Assembly (NCBI GenBank): GCA_020249465.1
Contig: JADCFP010000084.1
Location: forward strand, 1 to 64,000
Origin: Roseomonas sp.
GTDB taxonomy: Bacteria > Pseudomonadota > Alphaproteobacteria > Acetobacterales > Acetobacteraceae
Reading direction: 5' to 3'
DNA length: 64,000 bases
The notes under the pieces were generated by a model. The model worked only from the letters and a program-made list of their open reading frames with translations, ran no database searches and was not told the origin of the DNA. Positions 1-8,389 of the stretch are shown here, piece by piece. The position numbers and the translations under genes are program-made. How positions within the stretch are numbered: position 1 is the first letter of the stretch; each line of letters opens with the position of its first letter.

Positions 1-1
1 A

Positions 2-100
2 GTGATCGCTTTGATGCTGCCCTATGTCATCGCCATTTCCGTGGTTTGGACCGCGCTTTTGGCGGCTTGGTATATGCTCGGCCTGCCTTGGGGGCTTTAG
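2..100 (+). CDS. C-terminal end of an AbgT-like transporter (partial)
   Basis: Only the last 32 codons are inside the window; the frame is open at the left edge and stops at 98-100. The residues form one hydrophobic helix preceded by ALMLPY and followed by LGLPWGL. This resembles the last helix of AbgT-family (p-aminobenzoyl-glutamate type) inner-membrane transporters, which end with an LMLPY-helix-LGLPLG pattern. The next gene starts 4 nt later, so the two are probably co-transcribed. The family call rests on a short tail remembered from the family and is tentative. Confidence 0.5.
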   Translation: MIALMLPYVIAISVVWTALLAAWYMLGLPWGL

Positions 101-103
101 CGC

Positions 104-1918
104 ATGCATGACATCACCATCATGGCCGCGATCATCCTCGCGGCCATTGTGCTTTTTATCTGGAACCGCATCCCGGTCATTCTGGTGGCCATGGGTGTCG
201 GCATGGCGCTTTACGCGACCGGTCTGGTGACGCTGAACCAGGCGCTATCGGGCTTTGGTGATCCGGCGGTGATGTTCATCGCAACACTTTTTGTCGTGAG
301 CGCCGCGTTGGACCGTACTGGCGTTACCGCCTGGGCCGGGCAAATGCTGATCCGCGGCGCCGGTGAGGATAGCCGCTCGCGATTGATGGTGCTGATTGCC
401 CTGCTGGCGGCGATGTTGACCGCGCTGATCAGCCTCAATGGTGCAATCGCAGCACTTTTGCCGGTGGTGGTGGTGCTGGCGCTCCGGCTTCGCCGGCCGC
501 CATCGCAATTACTCATGCCGATGGTTTTCGCCGGGCACGCAGGATCATTGCTTGCCTTGACCGGATCACCGGTGAATGTGCTGGTGAGTGAAGCCGCCTT
601 GGATGCCGGCTACCGCGCCATCGGTTTTTTCGAATTCACTATTATCGGTATTCCGCTGCTGCTGGGTGTCATTGCCATCACGCTCTTGTTTGGCCAGAAG
701 CTGCTGCCCTATCGCGCTGGTGAGACAATGAGTGCGGATTTCAGCCGTCACGCCACAACGCTGGTGGAACAATATCGGCTGAAGGAAGGGCTGTTCCGGC
801 TACGGCTGCGCGCTTCGTCACCACTTATCGGGCAATCGCCTTCGGCGCTCCAGGAAAATAGCTGGGGCGCGCTGCGGCTTGTTTCGGTAAATGATGGCGA
901 GACGGGCGATAGGCTCCGTCGCCCCACCATGGCCGAGGGGGATTTTTTGCTCGTCTCGGGTCAGGCTGACGATGCAGCACGGCTTGCCACCGAACAGCAT
1001 TTGGCCTTCCGCCTGGAAAACAGCGATGAGGATTTGCGCGACAGCCTGTTCAATCGCAGTTCCGGCCTCGCGGAAGTGATGATCCCGCCAAGGTCTGCAA
1101 TGATCGGGCAGACCGCCTATCAGGGCATGATTACCGAAAGCGGCGATCTGGTGGTGATTGCCATTCAGCGCGGTGGCGTTGATCTGGGTGCTGAGACTGT
1201 GGAATTGCAAGCGGGCGATACCATGCTGTTGCAGGGCACCTGGAAGGCGCTGGATACGCGCCTTGCTGATCCGCAAGTGTTGGTGGTGAATTCGCCGGAT
1301 ACGGTGCGCCGTCAGGCAGTGCCGCTGGGGGCGGGTGCCTGGACCACGCTCGGCGTGCTGGCCGGCATGGTGTTTTTCCTTGCGACCGGGCTTTTGCCGG
1401 GGGCGGTGGTGGGCATCGCGGCCTGCTTTATCCTGGTGTTGTCGCGCGTGCTGACAGTGGATCAAAGCTACCGCGCGATTGACTGGACAACGGTGATCCT
1501 GGTCGCGGCCATGATGCCGCTTTCCACTGCAATGGTGCAAACCGGCGCCGCGCAATTGATGGCGGATGGTCTGGTCGCCATGGCGGCCGGCGGCAGCCCG
1601 ACGATTCTGCTGGCAGGGCTTTTTGTGCTGACGGCGGTGCTCGGCCAATTGATCAGCAATACCGCAACGGCGCTGATCCTCATTCCGGTTGGGGTTGCGG
1701 CTGCCACCTCCATGGGTGTTTCGCCGGCGCCGGTGCTGATGAGCATCGGGATCGCCGCTGCCGCTGCCTTCCTGACACCAATCGCAACACCGACGAATCT
1801 GATGGTGATGCGCCCGGGCGGTTACGCCTTTGGCGATTACTGGAAATTCGGCCTGCCGATGATGATCTGGTTTTTCATCATCAGCGTCTTTGTCGTACCC
1901 CTGATCTGGCGGTTCTGA
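104..1918 (+). CDS. SLC13-family permease with RCK_C (TrkA-C) domains
   Basis: A 604-residue inner-membrane protein. Residues 1-210 are hydrophobic helices, about 215-385 form a soluble stretch that reads as two RCK_C/TrkA-C domains (for example LIGQSPSAL and MIGQTAYQG), and 395-604 are hydrophobic again. This layout is typical of bacterial SLC13/DASS-like anion permeases annotated as SLC13 family or TrkA-C domain proteins. Conserved permease features include SLNGAIAALLPVV and the C-terminal TPIATPTNLMV. It follows the AbgT-like tail by 3 nt and precedes the LpxR-like gene by 3 nt, so all three look like one transcript. The substrate (dicarboxylate, sulfate or another anion) cannot be read from the sequence. 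Confidence 0.85.
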   Translation: MHDITIMAAIILAAIVLFIWNRIPVILVAMGVGMALYATGLVTLNQALSGFGDPAVMFIATLFVVSAALDRTGVTAWAGQMLIRGAGEDSRSRLMVLIALLAAMLTALISLNGAIAALLPVVVVLALRLRRPPSQLLMPMVFAGHAGSLLALTGSPVNVLVSEAALDAGYRAIGFFEFTIIGIPLLLGVIAITLLFGQKLLPYRAGETMSADFSRHATTLVEQYRLKEGLFRLRLRASSPLIGQSPSALQENSWGALRLVSVNDGETGDRLRRPTMAEGDFLLVSGQADDAARLATEQHLAFRLENSDEDLRDSLFNRSSGLAEVMIPPRSAMIGQTAYQGMITESGDLVVIAIQRGGVDLGAETVELQAGDTMLLQGTWKALDTRLADPQVLVVNSPDTVRRQAVPLGAGAWTTLGVLAGMVFFLATGLLPGAVVGIAACFILVLSRVLTVDQSYRAIDWTTVILVAAMMPLSTAMVQTGAAQLMADGLVAMAAGGSPTILLAGLFVLTAVLGQLISNTATALILIPVGVAAATSMGVSPAPVLMSIGIAAAAAFLTPIATPTNLMVMRPGGYAFGDYWKFGLPMMIWFFIISVFVVPLIWRF

Positions 1919-1921
1919 GCC

Positions 1922-2929
1922 ATGGGCCGCTTTGCGCGCTTATTACTGGGCAGTGCTGCGCTATGTGCCGCGCTGCCGGCGCTCGCACAAACGCCGGCGC
2001 AGCAACAGGCTGATCCCGCCGGCACCTTCGCCTTCCTGCTGGAGAATGACACCTTCTCCGGCAATGATCGCTATTACACCAATGGCTTTCTCTTTGCCTG
2101 GCGCGCCCCTTCCTATGATCCGCCCGCCTGGCTTGCAGGGCTGACCGAAGGGCCGAACCTGTTCTTCCCGGGCGGCGGTGTCACGCGGTGGGGCCTGAGT
2201 TTCGGGCAAAAGATTTACACGCCAGAAGATACGCTGGCGACCAATCCTGATCCGAAGGATCGCCCCTACGCGGCCTGGCTTTATGGTGCGATTTCGTTGC
2301 ATTCCTATACAGCACGGGAAATGGGCACGCTCGAATTGCAGCTTGGTGTTGTTGGGCCATCCGCGCTTGGCGAATGGGTGCAGAACACAACGCATGATCT
2401 GATGCGCATTGATCGCGCCTATGGCTGGGATTACCAGATCCGCGATGAACCCGGCATCAACCTGGTGTCCAACCGCCAATGGCGGCTGAATGGAGAGCCT
2501 GATGCCGCAGGCCGCCGATTTGGTTGGGTGCCGAGCCTCGCGGCCAGTCTTGGTAATGTGCATACCTATGCCGCCGGCGGCATGATGCTCCGCTACGGGA
2601 CAGAACTGGAAGCGGATTTCGGCCCGCCACGTGTGCGCCCGGTCTCCGCCGGTTCAATCTTCTTCCAGCCCACTGGCCGATTTGGCTGGTATGTGTTTGG
2701 CGGTGTTGAAGGCCGCGCCGTGGCGCGGGATATTTCGCTCGATGGCAATACCTGGCGCGATAGCCGCAGCGTGGATCGGGAAGTACTGGTGGGCGATGCC
2801 AGCCTGGGCTTTGCGCTGATTTTCGAAAGCGCGCGCCTGACCGCGACCTATACGATCCGCAGCAAGGAATTCGAAACCCAGCGTGAAGCTTCGCAATTTG
2901 GGTCGATCAGCATTGCCTTCAGGTTTTAG
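1922..2929 (+). CDS. LpxR/DUF2219-family outer-membrane lipid A deacylase homologue
   Basis: A 335-residue protein with a cleavable signal peptide (MGRFARLLLG... ending ALPALAQ, about residues 1-22). After it comes FAFLLENDTFSGNDRYYTNG, the N-terminal signature of the LpxR/DUF2219 family, whose characterised members are 12-stranded outer-membrane barrels that remove the 3'-linked acyl chains of lipid A. The Asn-Asp of the END motif corresponds to active-site residues in Salmonella LpxR. A second family motif, GPSALGEWVQNTTHD, lies near residue 150 and contains a candidate catalytic His. The C-terminus ends in Phe, as for outer-membrane barrels. The start is 3 nt after the permease stop. Activity on lipid A is inferred from the family only. 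Confidence 0.85.
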   Translation: MGRFARLLLGSAALCAALPALAQTPAQQQADPAGTFAFLLENDTFSGNDRYYTNGFLFAWRAPSYDPPAWLAGLTEGPNLFFPGGGVTRWGLSFGQKIYTPEDTLATNPDPKDRPYAAWLYGAISLHSYTAREMGTLELQLGVVGPSALGEWVQNTTHDLMRIDRAYGWDYQIRDEPGINLVSNRQWRLNGEPDAAGRRFGWVPSLAASLGNVHTYAAGGMMLRYGTELEADFGPPRVRPVSAGSIFFQPTGRFGWYVFGGVEGRAVARDISLDGNTWRDSRSVDREVLVGDASLGFALIFESARLTATYTIRSKEFETQREASQFGSISIAFRF

Positions 2930-3050
2930 CGGCTGAGAGATACCCCGCACAGTCGCGCGACACTCCGCCAATGGGCGGCTTCCCCGCCAAGCGTCAAAAT
3001 GATTTCAAGAATGTCTTGGCGGTAACGTCAAAAATACAGGGGGCATGCAA

Positions 3051-4643
3051 ATGAGATCAAAATGGGCCGGCGCGGCCATGCTCGGTCTGATGGTGGGTGC
3101 CTCACCGGCCTTCGCACAACAGCCCTCCATGGAAGAACTGATGCGGCGCATAGATGCGCTGCAACAGCGCGTGAATGAACTTGAACGCGAACGCCGCCCG
3201 CAACGCCCTGCCGCGGTGGCCGCCCCCGCGCCAGCGCCAGCCGCGACACCCGCGCCGACGCGCTCCGCTGCACCACGCGCGGCACCGGCGCCCCCCGCCC
3301 CTGTTACTACCGCTGCCGCCCCCGCTACTGCGCCTGCCCCCCGTACGCCCGAGGCTGTACGCGCCGAAGTGGATGAGGCGCTGCGCGGCAGCCTGGATGG
3401 GCTTGCGATGCGTATCCCGAATACGGATACGACCGTTCGGCTTTACGGCTTTCTCCGCCTGACCGCCTATCGTGATTTCAATGCGCGCAACCCAACCGAT
3501 GCGGCCTCCGTACAGGGTATTCCGCTGACCGCCAGAAACACGCAGCCCGGCGATGGCGACATCACCGCACGCAGTTCGCGCTTCGGTTTCGACACCCGTA
3601 GCGATACAGCCTGGGGCCGGCTCGACACCACCATCGAAGGCGATTTCCGCGGCGAGATCGTGCAAGGCGGTGACCTTGCCTTCAGGATCCGTCAGGCCTT
3701 TGCCGAATTGACCCGCGATGATTGGAGCTACCTGCTCGGCCATACCAATAGCCTCTGGAATGAGGGACTGACCGAAGCGCTGCACGACGCCACCAACCTC
3801 AATCAATCCTTCATCCGTCAGGCACAATTCCGTTTGTCGCATCGCTTCGGGGGGAATTGGACCCTGCAAGGATCAGTTGAATCTTCCTTCGGCGATATCC
3901 TTACGCAAAATGGGCCGGCCTTGTCGCCAGTGCGTTTTGATGGTGGCGCCACCCCCGCCTTCGATCAAATGCCTGATCTGCTCGCGCGCCTGACCTGGCG
4001 CGACGGCGCTGAGGAATACGTGCTGCGCGGCCTGTTCCGGCAGCTATCGCTTGAACCGGATGGCACCACGCTGGGTCCAAGGCCAAGCGAAAGTACCTCG
4101 GGCTGGGGCCTCGCTGCCCATTCACGCCTGCCGCTTGGCAAATGGATCTCCGCCCTCGGCCGGGATGAGCTGATGCTCATGGGCTATTATGGTGAGGGCA
4201 TTGGCCGCTATTTCGCCGGCAATACCTTTGGCCAGGGCGGTATTTCCGACATCATCACCGCAACCGGCATGGATTACAGCCTGGATTCCGTGCCGAGTTA
4301 TGGCGCTACCATCGGCTATCGCCGCTTCTGGTCCGATTTTGTGCGGAGCACGGTCTCCTACGCTTACGCGCGGCAGGATTTCCCATCATCCATCCGCTTC
4401 GCTGCCGGATCGAATGGCGCGCTGGCGCGCAACCGCGAAATGCAGCAGGTGATTGCCAATCTGATCTGGAGCCCCTTTGCCGATCGCCCGAGCAGCCGCA
4501 TGCCCTTTGGTTGGCTTGATCTTGGCCTGGAATATGTTTTCAGTCGGCGTGATCTTGAAGATGGCGCGGCGGCAGTGGGTGCGAATGGTGTGGGCCACGG
4601 CATCGCCAATCGCCTGCTTGCCGTTGGCATTGTGCGGTTCTGA
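3051..4643 (+). CDS. DcaP-like trimeric outer-membrane porin
   Basis: About 530 residues. A signal peptide (ends SPAFAQ) is followed by a short coiled coil (EELMRRIDALQQRVNELERE), an Ala/Pro-rich linker to about residue 105, and a long beta-rich domain with alternating aromatic residues ending in VGIVRF. The coiled coil plus barrel matches DcaP-like porins, which in Acinetobacter take up dicarboxylates and other small negatively charged molecules. Motifs such as RSSRFGFDTRSDTAWG fit the family. An earlier ATG at 3045 is only 1 nt from the AGGGGG ribosome-binding site; the ATG at 3051 has 7 nt spacing and was chosen. The gene stands alone, preceded by about 120 nt without a gene. Confidence 0.8.
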   Translation: MRSKWAGAAMLGLMVGASPAFAQQPSMEELMRRIDALQQRVNELERERRPQRPAAVAAPAPAPAATPAPTRSAAPRAAPAPPAPVTTAAAPATAPAPRTPEAVRAEVDEALRGSLDGLAMRIPNTDTTVRLYGFLRLTAYRDFNARNPTDAASVQGIPLTARNTQPGDGDITARSSRFGFDTRSDTAWGRLDTTIEGDFRGEIVQGGDLAFRIRQAFAELTRDDWSYLLGHTNSLWNEGLTEALHDATNLNQSFIRQAQFRLSHRFGGNWTLQGSVESSFGDILTQNGPALSPVRFDGGATPAFDQMPDLLARLTWRDGAEEYVLRGLFRQLSLEPDGTTLGPRPSESTSGWGLAAHSRLPLGKWISALGRDELMLMGYYGEGIGRYFAGNTFGQGGISDIITATGMDYSLDSVPSYGATIGYRRFWSDFVRSTVSYAYARQDFPSSIRFAAGSNGALARNREMQQVIANLIWSPFADRPSSRMPFGWLDLGLEYVFSRRDLEDGAAAVGANGVGHGIANRLLAVGIVRF

Positions 4644-4663
4644 AGGCACACACATAAAACCGA

Positions 4664-4699
4664 CCATGGTGGCTTAAGGGGTCAGTTCTGCCACCATGG
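4664..4699 (+). terminator. Stem-loop after the porin gene
   Basis: CCATGGTGGC (4664-4673) and GCCACCATGG (4690-4699) are perfect 10-nt inverted repeats around a 16-nt loop, 20 nt after the porin stop. There is no T tract after it on the plus strand, so it may act as a 3' mRNA stabiliser rather than a standard intrinsic terminator. Confidence 0.35.
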
Positions 4700-4780
4700 C
4701 CGGTCAGGCTGAAGACCTCGTCTGGTGCGGGTTATCACCGCATGGCGCGTGGAGAATTGCCTCCAGCTTTGCTGTGAAAC

Positions 4781-4802
4781 GGGTCAGGTTGTCGCCTGAC
4801 CC
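4781..4802 (-). terminator. Stem-loop downstream of the DegP-type gene
   Basis: GGGTCAGG (4781-4788) and CCTGACCC (4795-4802) form a perfect 8-bp stem with a 6-nt loop, 9 nt after the protease stop codon on the minus strand. The following minus-strand sequence is GTTTCAC, a weak U tract. It probably ends the protease transcript. Confidence 0.5.
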
Positions 4803-4811
4803 GCTCAGTTG

Positions 4812-6245
4812 TTAGCCCTGCGCGGCAGGCACGGCGATGAAGGCCGGCTTGCCATCCCGCAGGATGCGCACCGCAACCGCACCGCCCGCGGCATTCGCCT
4901 CACGCAGCGCGCGCACTGCGGCTTCCGCGTCGTCGGTCGTGGCCGCGCCAACACCGATGATCACATCGCCCCGGCGCAAACCGGCTTCCTGGGCACGTGA
5001 ATTCGGCTCCACCGCCTGCACCAGTGCGCCCTTGGCATCATTGGGCAGCTTGAGCGAGGCACGCGCTTCCGGCGTGATCGGCAGCAGCGAAACACCAATG
5101 CGCGGCGCGTTGGATTGTTCCGCACCCGCGCGGGCACGTTCCGCACCAGGCTGCGCGGCGATATCCACCCGGAGACTCGCTTCCGCGCCATCGCGCCAGA
5201 GCTTCAGATCAGCCTTCGCACCGGGGCGGAGGTCAGCCACGCTGCGCGCCAGGTCACGCGGGTTGCGCACGGCCTTGCCATCCAGCGCCGTCACCACATC
5301 ACCGGGCTTGAGGCCGGCCTTGGCGGCGGGGCTGTCATTTTCCACACCCGCGACAAGGGCACCCTGCGGGGCATCGGCGCCCTTGGCCGGAAGCTTCAGC
5401 GCAGCCGCCATGGCGGTGTTCACCGGCTGAGTGGAAACGCCCAGGAAGCCGCGCTCCACATGGCCTTTCTCACGCAATTCGGCGACGACGCGCTTCACCA
5501 TATTGGACGGCACGGCAAAGCCGATGCCAACCGAACCGCCGGTCGGGCTGAAGATCGCGGTATTCACCCCAATCACGCCGCCATCGCGGGCGAAAAGCGG
5601 GCCGCCGGAATTGCCCTGATTGATCGGCGCATCCACCTGGATGAAATCATCATAGGGGCCAGCGCCAATGTCTCGGCCAGTCGCGGAAATCACGCCCGTG
5701 GTCACGGTGCCGGACAAGCCAAAGGGATTGCCCATGGCGACCACCCAATCACCGGGCTGGGCGCGTTCAGAATCGCCAAGAGCGACGAAGGGCAGCGGCG
5801 CGCCGGCTTCAATCTTCAGCAGCGCGACATCGGTCCGCGCATCGCGACCCACCAGGCGGGCCTGCAATTCACGGCCATCTTCCAGCTTCACGGTGATGCG
5901 ATTGGCGCCATCCACCACATGGTTATTGGTGACGATGAAGCCGGCGGCATCAATGATGAAGCCCGAACCGGTGCCCTGCACACGGCCCTGGCCAGGGTTG
6001 GGCATGCCCGCCTCAACGCGCGGCGCCTTACCGGCAACATTGATGGTGACAACGGCGGGGCGCACGGCCTTCACCAGCTCGGCAAAGCCGGCGGCAGGTG
6101 CGGCGCGGTCAAGGGTGATGGCCGGGGCGGCCGGGGCAGGGGCATTCTGCGCGTGAACGGCAAGGCCGGTAAGCGCGGTTGAGCCAAGCAGCAGGCCGAG
6201 CAGCGCATAGCGCGCAGTGCGGCGGGCGGGGCTGGATGTAGCCAT
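4812..6245 (-). CDS. degP: DegP/DegQ-type periplasmic serine endoprotease
   Basis: 477 residues. A signal peptide (about 1-33, ending AVHAQ) is followed by a trypsin-like domain with the complete triad: His109 in TNNHVV, Asp139 in RTDVALLK and Ser213 in GNSGGPLF. Two PDZ domains follow (about 255-345 and 375-470; for example VERGFLGVSTQPV and PGDVVTALDGKAV). This is the Do/HtrA architecture of periplasmic protein quality control proteases that degrade or refold damaged exported proteins. It lies 105 nt downstream of a co-directional histidine kinase/response regulator pair, which suggests an envelope-stress circuit. DegP versus DegQ cannot be separated here. Confidence 0.93.
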   Translation of the reverse strand: MATSSPARRTARYALLGLLLGSTALTGLAVHAQNAPAPAAPAITLDRAAPAAGFAELVKAVRPAVVTINVAGKAPRVEAGMPNPGQGRVQGTGSGFIIDAAGFIVTNNHVVDGANRITVKLEDGRELQARLVGRDARTDVALLKIEAGAPLPFVALGDSERAQPGDWVVAMGNPFGLSGTVTTGVISATGRDIGAGPYDDFIQVDAPINQGNSGGPLFARDGGVIGVNTAIFSPTGGSVGIGFAVPSNMVKRVVAELREKGHVERGFLGVSTQPVNTAMAAALKLPAKGADAPQGALVAGVENDSPAAKAGLKPGDVVTALDGKAVRNPRDLARSVADLRPGAKADLKLWRDGAEASLRVDIAAQPGAERARAGAEQSNAPRIGVSLLPITPEARASLKLPNDAKGALVQAVEPNSRAQEAGLRRGDVIIGVGAATTDDAEAAVRALREANAAGGAVAVRILRDGKPAFIAVPAAQG

Positions 6246-6350
6246 GTGTTGTTTTCTCCATCTAAGGGCAGGGCGCTCATTCGCTTCGCCTTGCCCCTGA
6301 AAATGGAGAAACCCCGCTGTAAAGTCCCGAACGCGAAGCTGAAATGATTT

Positions 6351-7703
6351 TCAGCTTTCTACCTTTGCCCCGGAGAGATCCACCGTCACGCGAAGCCCCG
6401 GCCCGGCGTCTGACAATTCGGGCGCCGTGCCATGCAGTTTTGCGACAGCGGCTACCAAAGCCAAGCCAAGCCCGCTGCCGGGCGTACCGCGGCTCCGGTC
6501 CAGCCGATAAAAGCGGCGCAGCACGCGCGCATATTCTTCTGCCGGAATGCCCGGCCCATCATCGGCCACCTCCAGCACCGGGCCTGGGTGCAACGTAACC
6601 CGCAAACGCTGCCCGCCATGCATCAGCGCATTATCCATCAGGTTACTCAGCATTTGCCGTAGCAGCGCGGCATCGCCATGCAGGCGCTGATCGGGTGCGA
6701 CCTGCACGTCCAGCCTTTTGCCGGCTTCTTCCGCCACCACCGCGTAAGCCTCGGCCAGAGTGGTCACCAGCGCAGAAAGATCCACCATCGGTGCCTCCTG
6801 CGGCGGCAGGGGCGGGCCGGCTTCAAGCTGCGCAATGCGAAGAAGTGCGGTGAAGGTGGCAAGCACCGTATCCAATTCGGCCAAGGCCGCTTCAAAGGCG
6901 GCCGCATCGGCATTGGGATCACGCGCGCGCGCCAGCGCCGCTTCCAGCCTTTGGCGCAAGCGGGAAAGCGGGCCACGCAAATCATGCGCGACATCCACCG
7001 TGACTTGCCGCATGCCCTCAATCAGCGCTTCTTGCCGATCCAGCAGCGTATTCACCGTGCCCGCCAGCCGATCAAACTCATCGGCACTGCCGGCCAAGGG
7101 CAGGCGTCGCGCCAGATCTCCGCGCATTACCTGTTCTGCCGCTGCTGAAACCCGGCGAAGGCGGGACTGCAAACCGCGCGCCATGAACAGACCAAAGCCG
7201 AGCGCGATAACCACCGCAATGGCACCGGCGGCGAGCAAGGTTCTGGCGAGCGTTGCAGCCGTATCCAGCACCGCGCCGAATTCCGCCGCGACCAGCAGTG
7301 TAAAACCATTGGAAATACTAATGCCGAGGGTGCGCACCGGTCCGTCAGGCGCACGCAGCGTGACAAAACCGCGCAAGCCCATGGGCGCACCGGAAAGCCG
7401 CGCGGAACCCGCCACGGGCCGCCCATCAGGCAGGCGGAGTTGCACCAGAATGGCACTTGGTGTGCGGTCCCGCGTGCGCGCTTCCACCGCGCGGGTCAGG
7501 CCAATCGGGCCAAAACGCTGGAATTCACCCAGCAGCAATTCGGCTTCCGCGCGGATGGTGCTGTCGAGCGCTTCTTCAAGCGTGGCGGAACTCCTGAGCC
7601 AGCCAAGCCCGAGGCCAAGTGCGGAAATGCCCAAAACACCAAAGGCAGTCAGCAGCGCGGTGCGGAGCGCGAAGCTGCGCAGCAGCCGCCCGATGGCACT
7701 CAC
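6351..7703 (-). CDS. Sensor histidine kinase (HAMP, HisKA, HATPase)
   Basis: 450 residues. The first membrane helix is at about 12-36, a periplasmic sensor region spans about 37-150, and the second helix is at 152-175. A HAMP region (about 176-227) precedes the phospho-acceptor His240 in VAHDLRGPLSRLR, with the ATPase N box in NLMDNALMHGG and a G box DDGPGIPAEEYARV. The N-terminus overlaps the response regulator stop by 4 nt (translational coupling). It is therefore the cognate sensor of the upstream regulator. Because degP follows in the same direction, envelope damage is a reasonable guess for the signal, but no ligand is indicated. Confidence 0.92.
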   Translation of the reverse strand: MSAIGRLLRSFALRTALLTAFGVLGISALGLGLGWLRSSATLEEALDSTIRAEAELLLGEFQRFGPIGLTRAVEARTRDRTPSAILVQLRLPDGRPVAGSARLSGAPMGLRGFVTLRAPDGPVRTLGISISNGFTLLVAAEFGAVLDTAATLARTLLAAGAIAVVIALGFGLFMARGLQSRLRRVSAAAEQVMRGDLARRLPLAGSADEFDRLAGTVNTLLDRQEALIEGMRQVTVDVAHDLRGPLSRLRQRLEAALARARDPNADAAAFEAALAELDTVLATFTALLRIAQLEAGPPLPPQEAPMVDLSALVTTLAEAYAVVAEEAGKRLDVQVAPDQRLHGDAALLRQMLSNLMDNALMHGGQRLRVTLHPGPVLEVADDGPGIPAEEYARVLRRFYRLDRSRGTPGSGLGLALVAAVAKLHGTAPELSDAGPGLRVTVDLSGAKVES

Positions 7704-8377
7704 GTCGGCGCACCAAGCATATAGCCAACACCGCGCATGGTCTGAATGGGCGCGGGCAAGCCTTCAAGCGAAAGCTTACGGCGCAAGCGGCTGACATGCA
7801 CCTCAACCAAATTGGTGGAGGGATCGAAATTCAAATCCCACACGCCTTCCAACAGCATGGTCTTGGTCAGCACCTGACCGGGGCGACGCAGCATGAATTC
7901 CAACAGGCGCATTTCGGTCGGCAGCAATTCCACTGGCTGGCCATTGCGCCGCACCACGCGTTTCAGCAAATCCATTTCAATATCGCCAACTTGCAGCAAT
8001 ACCGGATCGCTTGTTGGCGTCGGCCGGCGTGCCAGGGCGGCAATGCGCGCGCGGAGTTCGCTGAAGGCAAAAGGCTTGGCGAGGTAATCATCCGCCCCCG
8101 CATCAAGCCCTTCGACGCGGCGTTCAACCTCCCCCAACGCAGTCAGCACCAGAACAGGCGTGGTGATGCCGGAAGCCCGCAACGCACGCAGTATGGTGAG
8201 CCCATCCGGCCCAGGCAGCATGCGATCTGTCACAATCACATCCCAGGGCTCACCAGCGGCGAGCAGCATGCCATCCCGCCCCGTACGCGCCACCTGCACG
8301 ACATGACCAATTTCCTGCAGACCCTTGGCGATGTAATCAGCCGTCGCCTTATCGTCTTCGATCAGCAGGATGCGCAT
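7700..8377 (-). CDS. OmpR/PhoB-family response regulator
   Basis: 225 residues. The receiver domain has an acidic pocket (EDD at 7-9), phospho-acceptor Asp51 in IVTDRMLPGPDG and the conserved Lys in DDYLAKPF near 100. A winged-helix DNA-binding domain follows (about 128-222; LLPTEMRLLEFMLRRPGQV and VHVSRLRRKL). It is co-transcribed with the kinase that follows (4-nt overlap) and starts only 12 nt after the stop of the M20 peptidase gene, so the peptidase, this pair and possibly degP may form one transcript. Confidence 0.95.
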   Translation of the reverse strand: MRILLIEDDKATADYIAKGLQEIGHVVQVARTGRDGMLLAAGEPWDVIVTDRMLPGPDGLTILRALRASGITTPVLVLTALGEVERRVEGLDAGADDYLAKPFAFSELRARIAALARRPTPTSDPVLLQVGDIEMDLLKRVVRRNGQPVELLPTEMRLLEFMLRRPGQVLTKTMLLEGVWDLNFDPSTNLVEVHVSRLRRKLSLEGLPAPIQTMRGVGYMLGAPT

Positions 8378-8389
8378 GGGGCGCGGATA

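Noticed and set aside
3175-3462. Repeat-like C/G-rich stretch in the porin gene, considered as a DNA repeat
   Set aside because: It encodes the Ala/Pro linker after the coiled coil; it is protein low complexity and not an array with a fixed unit.
3102-3869. A 255-codon antisense frame in the porin gene
   Set aside because: The plus-strand protein has signal peptide, coiled coil and barrel features; the antisense product is low-complexity Gly/Arg.
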